The position numbers and the translations under genes are program-made. From contig NZ_CP022222.1 of NCBI RefSeq assembly GCF_009930815.1, forward strand, positions 2,584,501-2,648,500: DNA of 64,000 bases, read 5' to 3'. Positions 47,810 to 56,246 of the stretch are shown piece by piece. Position 1 is the first letter of the stretch; every line of letters begins with the position of its first letter. The notes under the pieces are model-generated. The model searched no databases and was not told where the DNA came from. It saw only the letters and a list, made by a program, of their open reading frames with translations. Origin of the DNA: Bradyrhizobium sp. CCBAU 051011 (GTDB lineage: Bacteria; Pseudomonadota; Alphaproteobacteria; Rhizobiales; Xanthobacteraceae).

Positions 47810-49162
47810 ATGAGTTCGACCGCGTTCAATCTGCTGCTCGCGATCCTGTTGCTCGCCGCCAACGCGTTTTACGTGGCCGCCGAGTTTGCGCTGGTCAAGA
47901 GCCGCGGCTTTCGCATCAAGGCGATGGTCGAGCAGGACCGCTTCGGCGCGCACTTGCTGCACGGCATGATGGGCAATATCGAAGCCTATCTCGCCTGCTG
48001 CCAGCTCGGCATCACCATGGCCTCGCTCGGCCTCGGCTGGGTCGGCGAGCCCACAGTGTCGGCGCTGCTCGAGCCGCTGCTCATTCCGCTCGGCATGTCG
48101 GAACGTACCCTGCACTTCGTGTCGTTCCTGGCCGGCTTCCTGATATTCTCCTCGCTGCATATCGTCATCGGCGAGCAGGTGCCGAAGACGTTCGCGATCC
48201 GCCAGCCGACGCCGGTCTCGCAATGGATCGCCTATCCGCTGCATCTGTCCTACCTGGTTTTCTGGCCGCTGAACTGGCTGCTCAACGCCGCTTCGCGCGG
48301 GATCCTGCGCATGTTCGGCGTGCAGGAATCCTCGCAGCATGAAATCCTCACCGATTCCGAGATCGAGGGGCTGGTGGAAGAATCGGCCGTGCACGGCGGC
48401 ATCGAGAGCGGTGAGGCCGAATACATTCACAACGTCTTCCGCTTCGGCGACCTCGCCGTATCAGACGTCATGGTCCATCGCACGGCCATGATGATGATCA
48501 ACGCCGATCTGCCGCCCGAAGACCTGGTGCGCGAGGTGCTGGCAACCGAGTACACCCGCATTCCCCTGTGGCGCGACAAGCCCGAAAACATCATCGGCGT
48601 GCTGCACGCCAAGGATCTCTTGCGCGCGATCCGCGCCACCGAAGGCGATATGTCGCGCATCAACGTATCAGCGATCATGCTGCCGCCCTGGTTCGTGCCG
48701 GAGATGCGGCCTTTGTCCGAACAGTTGAAGGCGTTCCGCCGCCGCAAGACCCACTTCGCGCTCGTCGTCGATGAGTACGGCGAAGTCGAAGGCATGGTGA
48801 CGCTCGAAGACATTTTGGAAGAGATCGTCGGCGATATTTCCGATGAGCACGATGTCGTGGTTGCCGGCGTGCGTGTCCAGGCCGACGGCTCCGTGGTGGT
48901 GGATGGCTCGGTGCCGATCCGCGATCTCAACCGCGCCATGAACTGGCATCTGCCCGACGAGGAGGCGACTACGGTAGCGGGTCTCGTGATCCACGAAGCG
49001 CGCTCGATCCCCGAGCGCGGCCAGAATTTCACATTCCATGGCTGCCGTTTCCGCGTGCTGCGCCGCGAGCGCAACCGCATCACCGCGCTGAAAATCACAC
49101 CCCTGCCGCGCGAAGCCGAGGCGGAGGAGCTGAAGCCGAAGCGGGCAGGGACGGCGTTCTGA
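47810..49162 (+). CDS. CorC/HlyC-type CNNM-CBS membrane protein
   Basis: The 450-residue protein begins with a DUF21/CNNM transmembrane domain (helices at 4-24, about 60-85, 95-120 and 130-155), followed by a CBS pair (about 205-335) and a C-terminal CorC_HlyC domain (350-435). Family members are implicated in Mg2+ or Co2+ efflux and were first named hemolysins; direct haemolysis should not be assumed. It lies 67 bases after aroB on the same strand and may share its transcript. Confidence 0.9.
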   Translation: MSSTAFNLLLAILLLAANAFYVAAEFALVKSRGFRIKAMVEQDRFGAHLLHGMMGNIEAYLACCQLGITMASLGLGWVGEPTVSALLEPLLIPLGMSERTLHFVSFLAGFLIFSSLHIVIGEQVPKTFAIRQPTPVSQWIAYPLHLSYLVFWPLNWLLNAASRGILRMFGVQESSQHEILTDSEIEGLVEESAVHGGIESGEAEYIHNVFRFGDLAVSDVMVHRTAMMMINADLPPEDLVREVLATEYTRIPLWRDKPENIIGVLHAKDLLRAIRATEGDMSRINVSAIMLPPWFVPEMRPLSEQLKAFRRRKTHFALVVDEYGEVEGMVTLEDILEEIVGDISDEHDVVVAGVRVQADGSVVVDGSVPIRDLNRAMNWHLPDEEATTVAGLVIHEARSIPERGQNFTFHGCRFRVLRRERNRITALKITPLPREAEAEELKPKRAGTAF

Positions 49163-49187
49163 CGGCGCATGCCGCAAGTGGCGTCGG

Positions 49188-49631
49188 CTATTCAATATCG
49201 ATCGCGACGCCAGAGAGCTTCCACTGGCCGTCGGAGGGAATGAAGCCGAGCTGGTACTTCACCTTCTTCGGCGTGGTGTCGAAGCGGCCCTTGAGCCGCA
49301 GCACGCCCTTGTCGTCGATCTTCGCATCTTCCTCTGAAATGACCGGGCTGGCGACGATCGCGTCGAACACGGCGTGCTTCTCGACCAAGTCCTTGAAGAC
49401 GACCCGCAGTTTCTCGGGCGGAAACTGCTCGCGGAACGGCTTTGAGATTTTGGCGTGCAGGACCGTGAAATTGTCCGACGCCACCGCATCGTTGAGCGTC
49501 ACCAGAATGCTCTTGATCAGCACTTCCTGGACAAAGGGGCTGGGCATGTCCAGCGCCTGCGCCCGCACGGAGGAGGCCGCAGCCAGCAGCGCCACGGCGG
49601 CGGCCCATCTGAAGCGTGCCCAATATCGCAT
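49188..49631 (-). CDS. Exported DUF4864 protein
   Basis: I start the protein at MRYWARFRW, which gives a clean signal peptide (AAAVALLAAASSVRA), rather than a frame 22 residues longer. The mature 125 residues have an NTF2-like shape: VQEVLIKSILVTLNDAVASDNFTVLHAKISKPFREQF, then strands ending GQWKLSGVAIDIE, which match DUF4864. It is predicted to be periplasmic. Function is unknown. It converges on the CorC-like gene, 25 bases apart. Confidence 0.85.
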   Translation of the reverse strand: MRYWARFRWAAAVALLAAASSVRAQALDMPSPFVQEVLIKSILVTLNDAVASDNFTVLHAKISKPFREQFPPEKLRVVFKDLVEKHAVFDAIVASPVISEEDAKIDDKGVLRLKGRFDTTPKKVKYQLGFIPSDGQWKLSGVAIDIE

Positions 49632-49775
49632 CGGACGACCCCGTCGAGCTGCGATGGCATCGGGGTCAGCCCGCCCCCGTGTCCGAACCACGTCCATCGC
49701 CTTGCCGATTGTCTCACGTTTGCGAAAACCGTTCTACCGTCTCCTCCGATCTTCACAGGAAGCTGGCGGACCGTC

Positions 49776-50291
49776 TCATGTCAGATAGAAGATGGCTTCG
49801 GCGAGCAGCCGTTCTGGCGGCTGCGCCGACGTATCCAGCGTCAGCCTCGCATCGGTCCAGGCTTCATATTCCGCGCGTCGCTTTTCGACCCTTTCCCAGG
49901 TGACCTCGGCCATGCCCTCGATGCCGCGGATTCGCGCTTCGATCCGCCGGCGATGCGTCGCTTGGTCGACGCAGACGCATTCGATGATCGCGAGATCCGC
50001 GCGATATCTTGCGGCGAGGTTTCGCCATGCGGCGCGCGGCGCCTCGACCGGATTGACGGCGTCGATCACGACGGACTGCCCCAGCCGCAGATGCTCCTCG
50101 GCCAATGCTTGCGCAACGACATAGGCCGCGATTCCCGTATCATTCCGGGGCAGGCCGCCGCGCCGCATCGCCGCCTCGATCGGATCGATCGAAAACAGCG
50201 GTAGCGAAAAATGTCGGCAAAGGCCTTCGGCGAGCGTACTCTTTCCGGAACCGGGAAGGCCGGCTAAAACAATGAGCTTCTGCGACATCAT
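49776..50291 (-). CDS. P-loop kinase-like ATPase
   Basis: The 171-residue protein has a Walker A loop GLPGSGKST (11-19) and an AAA_33 or zeta-toxin/chloramphenicol-kinase-like core, with the acidic DPIEAAMRRGG following and a lid RRRIEARIRGIEG. Likely a small-molecule or nucleoside kinase; the substrate is not recognisable. Two adjacent ATG codons are possible. It is followed 31 bases away, on the same strand, from the BolA gene. Confidence 0.8.
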   Translation of the reverse strand: MMSQKLIVLAGLPGSGKSTLAEGLCRHFSLPLFSIDPIEAAMRRGGLPRNDTGIAAYVVAQALAEEHLRLGQSVVIDAVNPVEAPRAAWRNLAARYRADLAIIECVCVDQATHRRRIEARIRGIEGMAEVTWERVEKRRAEYEAWTDARLTLDTSAQPPERLLAEAIFYLT

Positions 50292-50322
50292 GGACGCTCA
50301 TATTTTTGCCGCGGATAGTCGG

Positions 50323-50601
50323 TCACCGGCCGGCGGTTTCTCCCGGCGCCTGCGCCTTGATCGCCAGCGCATGGACGGATCCCCTAAGTTCCGCCTCAAG
50401 CGTTGCATTTACCAGCCGGTGGCGTTCAATCCGGCTCTTCCCTTCGAAGGCCGGAGATACGATATACACTCTAAAGTGCGTCTCGCCGCCCGGCCGGTGA
50501 CCCGCATGGCCCTCATGCAGATGAGATTCGTCCGTGACGTCGAGGCTTTCTGGCAAGAAAGCTTCACGCAACTTGTTTATGATAACGTCCCTGGTGCTCA
50601 T
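50323..50601 (-). CDS. BolA-family protein
   Basis: The 92-residue protein has the BolA fold: KLREAFLPESLDVTDESHLHEGHAG, then the conserved THFRVYIVSPAFEGKSRIERHRLVNATLEAEL. BolA proteins pair with monothiol glutaredoxins and 2Fe-2S clusters in iron regulation, and E. coli BolA affects cell shape. It is divergent from the J-domain gene, an arrangement seen in many Rhizobiales. Confidence 0.9.
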   Translation of the reverse strand: MSTRDVIINKLREAFLPESLDVTDESHLHEGHAGHRPGGETHFRVYIVSPAFEGKSRIERHRLVNATLEAELRGSVHALAIKAQAPGETAGR

Positions 50602-50710
50602 GATAGTGGCAGTTAATTCCGTGTCTGCTTTCCGTCAATGTTGTATCCGAACGGAGGTATTCGCAATGTCAAGACTTGAAGCCTTTCGCATTGCGTAGTC
50701 AAAGTCAGCT

Positions 50711-51358
50711 ATGCCGATTGATTCATCCAAGTTCTTCGATTCCATTCGCATCAAGCCCAACAAGGTCAGCGCGAAGGCGCAGGCGCGTGCGAATGAAGAA
50801 TCCGCCATGTGCGAATGGGCGGGCTGCCAGAACAAGGGGCCGCACCGCGCGCCCAAGGGCCGCGAAAATTCCCGCGAGTACTTTCACTTCTGTCTCAACC
50901 ATGTGCGCGAGTACAACCAGAACTACAATTTCTTCCAGGGCATGAATGCCGATGCCGTCGCGCGTTACCAGAAGGATGCGCTAACCGGCCATCGTCCGAC
51001 CTGGAAGATGGGCGCCAACACCGCCGGCAAGAAGGGCAAGCAGCCCAGCGCCGAGGATTTTGACGGCGCCGCCGATCCCTTCAGCATGTTCTCAGAGCTC
51101 AACGGCCGCGGCCGCTGGCGGCCCGGCCCGGGTTTTGAGGCCAAGGCCGAAACGCGCAAGGTGATGAACGCCGAGCGCAAGGCGCTGCAGGTGATGGGGC
51201 TTTCTGCCGAAGCAACCCTCGATGACGTCAAGGCCAAGTACAAGGCGCTGGTCAAGCAGCACCATCCCGACGCCAATGGCGGCGACCGCTCCACCGAGGA
51301 CCGCCTGATCGAGATCATCAAGGCGTATAATTACCTGAAGACGGTCGTCCGCGCGTAA
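50711..51358 (+). CDS. J-domain protein with N-terminal Cys/His region
   Basis: The 215-residue protein has its J domain at the C-terminus (about 158-213), with the H185-P186-D187 motif that stimulates DnaK. The N-terminal part has C34, C39, C61 and H64 spaced like a small zinc site, followed by a helical linker. It lacks the G/F and zinc-finger domains of true DnaJ. Such genes often lie just upstream of cobS; here two citrate synthase genes and dedA intervene. Confidence 0.88.
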   Translation: MPIDSSKFFDSIRIKPNKVSAKAQARANEESAMCEWAGCQNKGPHRAPKGRENSREYFHFCLNHVREYNQNYNFFQGMNADAVARYQKDALTGHRPTWKMGANTAGKKGKQPSAEDFDGAADPFSMFSELNGRGRWRPGPGFEAKAETRKVMNAERKALQVMGLSAEATLDDVKAKYKALVKQHHPDANGGDRSTEDRLIEIIKAYNYLKTVVRA

Positions 51359-51371
51359 GCGGGCACAGACC

Positions 51372-51498
51372 TGTAGCCCGGATGACGCGCAGCGCAATCC
51401 GGGATCTCTCTCACCGCTGAAAGACCGGTCCCGGATTGCGCGGAGCCTGTCATCGGGCGCGCATTCGCGCGACCCGTTGGCTCCATCCGGGCTACGGG
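51372..51498. repeat. Long interrupted inverted repeat (TGTAGCCCGGATG type)
   Basis: The outer arms TGTAGCCCGGATGACGCG (from 51372) and ATCCGGGCTACGGGT (to about 51498) pair, and inside them ATCCGGGA/TCCCGGAT pairs again around a central spacer. The 'TGTAGCCCGGATG' type is common in Bradyrhizobium intergenic DNA. It lies between the converging J-domain and citrate synthase genes. Confidence 0.75.
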
Positions 51499-51513
51499 TA
51501 CTCGGTACACTCC

Positions 51514-52605
51514 TCACCCCGGCATTGGCCCGATATACGCCGAACTCGGCCGGATCAGCCGTCCGCCGCGCTGCTGCTCGCGCGCATGCGCCGTCCAACC
51601 CGCCGCACGCGCCACCGCAAAGATCGGCGTAAACGCCTGCCGCGGGATTTTCAGCGCGTCGAGCAGGATCGCGGTGAAGAACTCCACATTGGTGTCGAGC
51701 GGCCGGTCCGGATTCTTGATCCGCAACGCGCTGCGGATATAGGCCTCGACCTCGCCCGCAAACGGCAGGTCGGTGCCTTCACCGGCGAGCCGCTCGATCG
51801 CGCCCTTGAGCACGTCGGCGCGCGGATCGCGGACGCGATAGACGCGGTGGCCGAAGCCCATCAGCCGCTCGCCTCGGGCCAGCGCGCTGTCGACCCACGG
51901 CTTGATGCGTTCGGTCGAGCCGATCGCATCGAGCATTTCCAGCACCGGCTCGGGCGCGCCGCCATGCAGTGGGCCGGTGAGGGCGCAATATCCGGCCGTC
52001 ACGGCTGCGAACAAATCGGCCTGCGTCGAGGCCACCACCCGCGTCGTAAAGGTCGATGCATTCATGCCGTGGTCGCACACCGTGACGAAATACGCGTCGA
52101 GCGCCGCAGCCTCCCGCGCGTCAGGCTTGCGGCCGAGCATCATCGACAGTGTGTCGGCGGCGTGGCTCGCGGTCGGATCGGGCGCGACGGGATCGTTGCC
52201 CTTCACCCGCTGCACCAGCGCGCCGGCAATCACCGGAAATGCGCCGACGATAGTGGCCTCATGTGCGAGGCCCGCTTCCGCGCGCAGGCCAGCGATCGCC
52301 GCGCGAAAACCGTCGATGATCGATAGGCCGCGTGTGATGCCAAGCAGGTCCGGCAACCGGGCGAAGGCGCGTTCACGCCCCGCGCCGAGCGCCGCGCGTA
52401 CCGCGGCTTCGCCAATGGGGTGGCCGGTGCCGCCGCTCCACAACCGGGCGGTCACGCCCTCAAAACCGGTCTTGCGGGCGAGATCGCCGACCCGCTCGCC
52501 GGCAATGATCAGTTCCCCGCGCTCGCCATCAACATGGCTGAGCACGGTCTCAGCGGCCGGAATGCCGTCGAGGCCGATCGGGGTCTTGGAAATCTGCATG
52601 TTCAT
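51514..52605 (-). CDS. Citrate synthase-fold enzyme (citrate/2-methylcitrate type)
   Basis: The 363-residue protein follows the citrate synthase core with H214 (GPLHGGAPE) and H253 (GFGHRVYR), plus DPRA. At the third catalytic position, usually Asp in NVDF, it has Glu (E308 in NVEFF). It may use oxaloacetate with acetyl- or propionyl-CoA. It starts after AAGGAG with the expected spacing. It is divergent from a second citrate synthase gene with only 73 bases between, so the two are very likely regulated together. Confidence 0.9.
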   Translation of the reverse strand: MNMQISKTPIGLDGIPAAETVLSHVDGERGELIIAGERVGDLARKTGFEGVTARLWSGGTGHPIGEAAVRAALGAGRERAFARLPDLLGITRGLSIIDGFRAAIAGLRAEAGLAHEATIVGAFPVIAGALVQRVKGNDPVAPDPTASHAADTLSMMLGRKPDAREAAALDAYFVTVCDHGMNASTFTTRVVASTQADLFAAVTAGYCALTGPLHGGAPEPVLEMLDAIGSTERIKPWVDSALARGERLMGFGHRVYRVRDPRADVLKGAIERLAGEGTDLPFAGEVEAYIRSALRIKNPDRPLDTNVEFFTAILLDALKIPRQAFTPIFAVARAAGWTAHAREQQRGGRLIRPSSAYIGPMPG

Positions 52606-52648
52606 GGGGCTCTCCTTTGACTGCTGCCAAAGGTCGGGCCTCTCGACA

Positions 52649-52677
52649 GATTGATCAATCTTGATTATGTGAATCAA
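52649..52677. promoter_or_regulatory. Stacked palindromes between divergent citrate synthase genes
   Basis: Two adjacent palindromes occupy the gap: GATTGATCAATC at 52649-52660 is a perfect 12-mer, and TTGATT-ATGTG-AATCAA at 52661-52677 is a perfect inverted repeat with a 5-base centre. The second ends two bases before the ATG of the HTH-citrate synthase. Both share the TTGAT half-site, so they look like two operators of one regulator, perhaps the fused HTH protein itself. Confidence 0.6.
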
Positions 52678-52678
52678 T

Positions 52679-53896
52679 ATGAAAAAATCCGCCGGCCTTT
52701 ACCTCTCGGCCCGCGAGGCCTCCGCCGAACTCGCGATCTCGCAGGCCACTCTTTATGCTTATGTCAGCCGTGGCCTGATCCGCTCGGAGCCGTCGCAGGA
52801 TTCCCGCAGCCACCGCTACCGGGCCGAGGACGTCCGCACGCTGAAGGAACGGCGCACCCCCTCGCCGGAGCCGCGCGGCCTGCGCAGCTTCGACGCCGAT
52901 CTGCCGGTAATGGATTCAACGGTCGGAACCATTACCGAGGAGGGCGCGATCTATCGCGGCGTCAACTGCATCGATCTTGCCGAGCGCGACACGCTCGAAC
53001 ACGCCGCGACGCTGCTCTGGGACGTGACCGGCGTCGATCCATTCGATCAGGACAATTGCCCGATCGTGTCAGACGAAATGCGCGCTGTCGCCGAGGCCAC
53101 ACGCAAAGCCAACGCGATCGATCGCGCCATCGCCGTGCTGGCGCTGGCAGCCGCCGCTGACCCGCGCGCCTTCACCCGGGCGCCCGACGGACGCGCGATG
53201 GTCGGCGGCCGTATCGCGCGGCTGGTGGTTGCGACCATGCTGAACGCACGATCATCGGCAAAACCGCTTCATTCGCAGATTGCGCGCGCCTGGGCGCCCG
53301 ACAACAAGCACGCGCCCGACCTGATCCGCCGCGCGCTAGTTCTGCTGGCCGATCATGAACTGAACGCCTCGACCTTCACCGTGCGCTGTGCGGCGTCGAC
53401 CGGCCTGAATCTCTATGACGCCGTGATTGCCGGCCTCGTCGCATTGAAGGGGCCGAAGCACGGTGGCGCCGGCGTGCTGGCGGCGCAGCTTCTGAAGACG
53501 CTTGCCAATGGCGAGGTCGCCCCGGTCATCCGCGAGCGCGTCGCGCTTGGCGAGCGGTTCGCGGGCTTTGGCCATGGGGTCTACAAGCACGGCGATCCCC
53601 GCGCACGCGCGCTCTTGGAAGCGCTGGCGCGCTCCGGCGCCGACCGCAAGCTCACCCACGAAATTCCTGACAGCATTGCCGAGGCGACCGGCGAATTCGT
53701 CAATATCGACTATGCCCTTGCGGTACTCGTGCACACGCTCGGCCTGCCGCCGGGCCATGAACTGGTGCTGTTTTCGATGGCGCGCACGGTGGGGTGGATC
53801 GCGCATGCCTGCGAGCAATTGCAGCACGGCCGGTTGATCCGGCCCCGCGCCCGTTACGTCGGTCCGGCGCCGGGACGCAGCCCTGTCCGGGCCTGA
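52679..53896 (+). CDS. Citrate synthase-fold protein with N-terminal MerR-like helix-turn-helix
   Basis: In this 405-residue protein, residues 7-55 form an excisionase/MerR-like helix-turn-helix (LYLSAREASAELAISQATLYAYVSRGLIRS ... HRYRAEDVRTL). Residues 70-390 are a citrate synthase domain with H226, H261 (KGPKHGGAG), H299 (GFGHGVYK) and D344 (NIDY), so the catalytic set is not obviously lost. Citrate synthase proteins with such a DNA-binding front occur in rhizobia, but their role is not established to my knowledge. The divergent partner gene and the palindromes suggest self-regulation by metabolite binding. Its 3' end overlaps dedA. Confidence 0.88.
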   Translation: MKKSAGLYLSAREASAELAISQATLYAYVSRGLIRSEPSQDSRSHRYRAEDVRTLKERRTPSPEPRGLRSFDADLPVMDSTVGTITEEGAIYRGVNCIDLAERDTLEHAATLLWDVTGVDPFDQDNCPIVSDEMRAVAEATRKANAIDRAIAVLALAAAADPRAFTRAPDGRAMVGGRIARLVVATMLNARSSAKPLHSQIARAWAPDNKHAPDLIRRALVLLADHELNASTFTVRCAASTGLNLYDAVIAGLVALKGPKHGGAGVLAAQLLKTLANGEVAPVIRERVALGERFAGFGHGVYKHGDPRARALLEALARSGADRKLTHEIPDSIAEATGEFVNIDYALAVLVHTLGLPPGHELVLFSMARTVGWIAHACEQLQHGRLIRPRARYVGPAPGRSPVRA

Positions 53897-54528
53897 TCCG
53901 CAGCGGTCCGGCGTCGGCGCAGCGTCCAGACACCGAGCGCGATGATCGCCGCCGCGCACACGCCCAAAATCCAGAGATGTTTGCCGATGTGTTGGTGATG
54001 CGGCAGGCCGGCATAGTGGTGCAGCGCCGAGACTGCGAACACGCCCGGCAGAATGTGCGCCGAAGCCCACGCAAGGACCGCGGCAACGTTGACGCTGTAG
54101 AACCGGGCCGGCGACATCCCGAGCGCGCCCGCAGTGACCGGCACGAACGCGCGGATCGGTGGCGCAAAACGCCCGAACAGCACGGCGAGCGATCCCCAGC
54201 GCTGGAAGAACGTTTCGCTCTGCGCCATCACGGCGGGATATTTCGACATCGGCCAGGCGCTGAGAATCTCGCGTTGCGAGCGATGGCCGGCCCAAAATGC
54301 CGAGCCGTCGCCGAGCAGGGCGCCTGCAATCGCGGCCGCCAGCACGCCCCACAGGTTCAGTTCGCCGCCGGGCACCAGCGCGCTCAGGGCCAGGATGATG
54401 GTTGAGCCCGGCACCAGTGCGCCTGCGACGGGGATCGCTTCCAGGAGGGCAGCGAGAAATAGGGTCAGATAGGCCAGCCACGGATGGGCCGAAACGAAGG
54501 CAATGATGGGATCGAGGAATGAAGTCAC
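53854..54528 (-). CDS. DedA-family membrane protein
   Basis: The protein of about 224 residues has the DedA/SNARE-associated core: FLDPIIAFVSAHPWLAYLTLFLAALLEAIPV, VPGSTIILALSALVPGG, GDGSAFWAGHR, and FGRFAPPIRAFVPVTAGALGMSPARF. DedA proteins flip undecaprenyl phosphate or phospholipids and support membrane energetics. The GTG at VTSFLDP is preferred because this N-terminus is conserved; a second GTG lies 11 codons upstream. It overlaps the 3' end of the HTH-citrate synthase gene by 43 bases, tail to tail. Confidence 0.85.
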   Translation of the reverse strand: MTSFLDPIIAFVSAHPWLAYLTLFLAALLEAIPVAGALVPGSTIILALSALVPGGELNLWGVLAAAIAGALLGDGSAFWAGHRSQREILSAWPMSKYPAVMAQSETFFQRWGSLAVLFGRFAPPIRAFVPVTAGALGMSPARFYSVNVAAVLAWASAHILPGVFAVSALHHYAGLPHHQHIGKHLWILGVCAAAIIALGVWTLRRRRTAADQARTGLRPGAGPT

Positions 54529-54833
54529 AGCCTTGCCGTCCGCTGAGTGGGCCGCCTGCACCCACAGCTACCAAGCCCGGCTGGGGCCCGAAAGTGCCAC
54601 CGCCCTCCGGTTTTGGGGCCGGGCAGGCGGACAAGTCGGCAAAAGTGCGGCGTGATTCGCAGGGCAGCCCTCCAAAAAGTCGATACACGGCCTATCTCAA
54701 TGATAAGGCAACGGAACTTTGATTGCGCCGCGGGCTTCTGCCGGCCCTTGCTCTCTGCTAGGTTGGTAACAGCCCCCATCCGCAGCCATTTAACAGATCT
54801 GGTTTCGGGAACGCCCGGGACCTCGGAGGATTG
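54529..54833. other. dedA-cobS divergent promoter region
   Basis: These 305 bases hold no supported gene. They carry the promoters of the divergent dedA and cobS genes. I saw no B12 riboswitch signature upstream of cobS. Confidence 0.55.
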
Positions 54834-55832
54834 ATGACGACCGCCGCCATGAGCAAAGTTTCGGAGCCCGCCGGTTTGCCCGACATGAAGGTGTCGGTCC
54901 GGCAGGTCTTCGGTATCGACAGCGATCTCGAAGTGCCGGCCTATTCCGAAGTCGACCCGCATGTGCCGGAAGTTGATTCGGATTACCGCTTCGACCGCGC
55001 CACCACGCTCGCAATTCTCGCCGGTTTTGCCAAGAACCGCCGCGTCATGGTCACTGGCTATCACGGTACCGGCAAATCGACCCATATCGAGCAGGTCGCG
55101 GCGCGCCTGAACTGGCCGTGCGTGCGTGTCAACCTCGACAGCCACATCAGCCGCATCGACCTGGTCGGCAAGGATTCGATCGTCATCAAGGACGGCAAGC
55201 AGGTCACCGAATTCCGTGACGGCATCCTGCCTTGGGCGCTGCAGCACAACATCGCGCTGGTGTTCGACGAATACGACGCCGGCCGCCCCGACGTGATGTT
55301 CGTGATCCAGCGCGTGCTGGAAGTTTCCGGCCGCCTGACGCTCTTGGATCAGAACAAGGTGATCAAGCCGCACCCGTCGTTCCGCCTGTTCTCGACCGCC
55401 AACACGGTCGGCCTCGGCGATACCTCGGGCCTCTATCACGGCACCCAGCAGATCAACCAGGGCCAGATGGACCGCTGGTCGATCGTCACCACGCTGAACT
55501 ATCTGGCGCATGACGAAGAGGTCGAAATCGTGCTGGCCAAGGCGCATCACTATCGCACGCAGGAAGGCCGCGACATCGTCAACAAGATGGTGCGGCTCGC
55601 CGATCTCACCCGCAACGCCTTCGCCAATGGCGATTTGTCGACGGTGATGAGCCCGCGCACCGTGATCACCTGGGCTGAGAACTCCGAAATCTTCGGCGAT
55701 ATCGGTTTTGCGTTCCGCGTCACCTTCCTCAACAAATGTGACGAACTGGAGCGGCCGCTGGTGGCGGAATTCTATCAGCGTTGCTTCAATGCGGAACTGC
55801 CCGAGAGTTCGGTGAACGTGGCACTCAGCTAG
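54834..55832 (+). CDS. cobS: Aerobic cobaltochelatase, CobS subunit
   Basis: AAA+ subunit of the ATP-driven chelatase that inserts cobalt into hydrogenobyrinate a,c-diamide, with CobT and CobN. The 332-residue protein has Walker [10 protein letters not shown] (75-83), Walker [11 protein letters not shown] (141-150) and the sensor [21 protein letters not shown] lies four bases upstream of the ATG. CobN is not in the window. The start of a GNAT gene follows three bases after its stop. Confidence 0.95.
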   Translation: MTTAAMSKVSEPAGLPDMKVSVRQVFGIDSDLEVPAYSEVDPHVPEVDSDYRFDRATTLAILAGFAKNRRVMVTGYHGTGKSTHIEQVAARLNWPCVRVNLDSHISRIDLVGKDSIVIKDGKQVTEFRDGILPWALQHNIALVFDEYDAGRPDVMFVIQRVLEVSGRLTLLDQNKVIKPHPSFRLFSTANTVGLGDTSGLYHGTQQINQGQMDRWSIVTTLNYLAHDEEVEIVLAKAHHYRTQEGRDIVNKMVRLADLTRNAFANGDLSTVMSPRTVITWAENSEIFGDIGFAFRVTFLNKCDELERPLVAEFYQRCFNAELPESSVNVALS

Positions 55833-55835
55833 CCC

Positions 55836-56246
55836 ATGGCGAAAATTTCCGTCGAGCGCACCATTGGAAAGACCAAGAAGGCGGTGCTCGGCGGACTTCT
55901 CGGCTTCAACGCCGAGAAGATGGGGAAGCAGAAATACAAACGCCTCGCCATCTCGCTGCGTGAAGGGGACAAGATCGTCGGCGGTATTGTCGGCGAAGTC
56001 TGGACCACGGTGCTGTTCATTCAGCTGTTCTGGATGGAGCAGAAGCTTCGCGGCAAGGACTACGGAACGAGGTTGATAAAGGCGATTGAGGACGAAGCGA
56101 GAAAGTTCGGGGCCACGCGGTCCTATCTGGACACGATGAGTTTTCAGGCGCCGGGTTTCTACCGCGCTTGCGGTTATGAGGAATTCGGTTCGATCGAAGG
56201 CTATCCCGGCGGCGTCACGCGGCACTGGTTTACGAAAGCGCTATGA
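55836..56246 (+). CDS. GNAT-family acetyltransferase
   Basis: The 136-residue protein has the acetyl-CoA motif A ([23 protein letters not shown], about 70-95) and motif B ([22 protein letters not shown]). It sits between cobS and cobT, three bases after the first and overlapping the second by four bases (ATGA), so all three form one coupled unit. The target of acetylation is unknown; a link with cobalamin synthesis is only positional. Confidence 0.9.
   Translation: MAKISVERTIGKTKKAVLGGLLGFNAEKMGKQKYKRLAISLREGDKIVGGIVGEVWTTVLFIQLFWMEQKLRGKDYGTRLIKAIEDEARKFGATRSYLDTMSFQAPGFYRACGYEEFGSIEGYPGGVTRHWFTKAL

Noticed and set aside
47648..48430. 260-codon minus-strand frame opposite aroB and the CorC-like gene
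   Set aside because: It overlaps two convincing genes and its product is Arg/Gln/His-rich shadow sequence.
54529..54833. Cobalamin riboswitch upstream of cobS
   Set aside because: No B12-box-like sequence or the expected conserved helices were seen in the gap.
54525..56225. 566-codon minus-strand frame opposite cobS and the GNAT gene
   Set aside because: Both plus-strand genes are clear family members in a coupled operon; the antisense frame has no recognisable protein.
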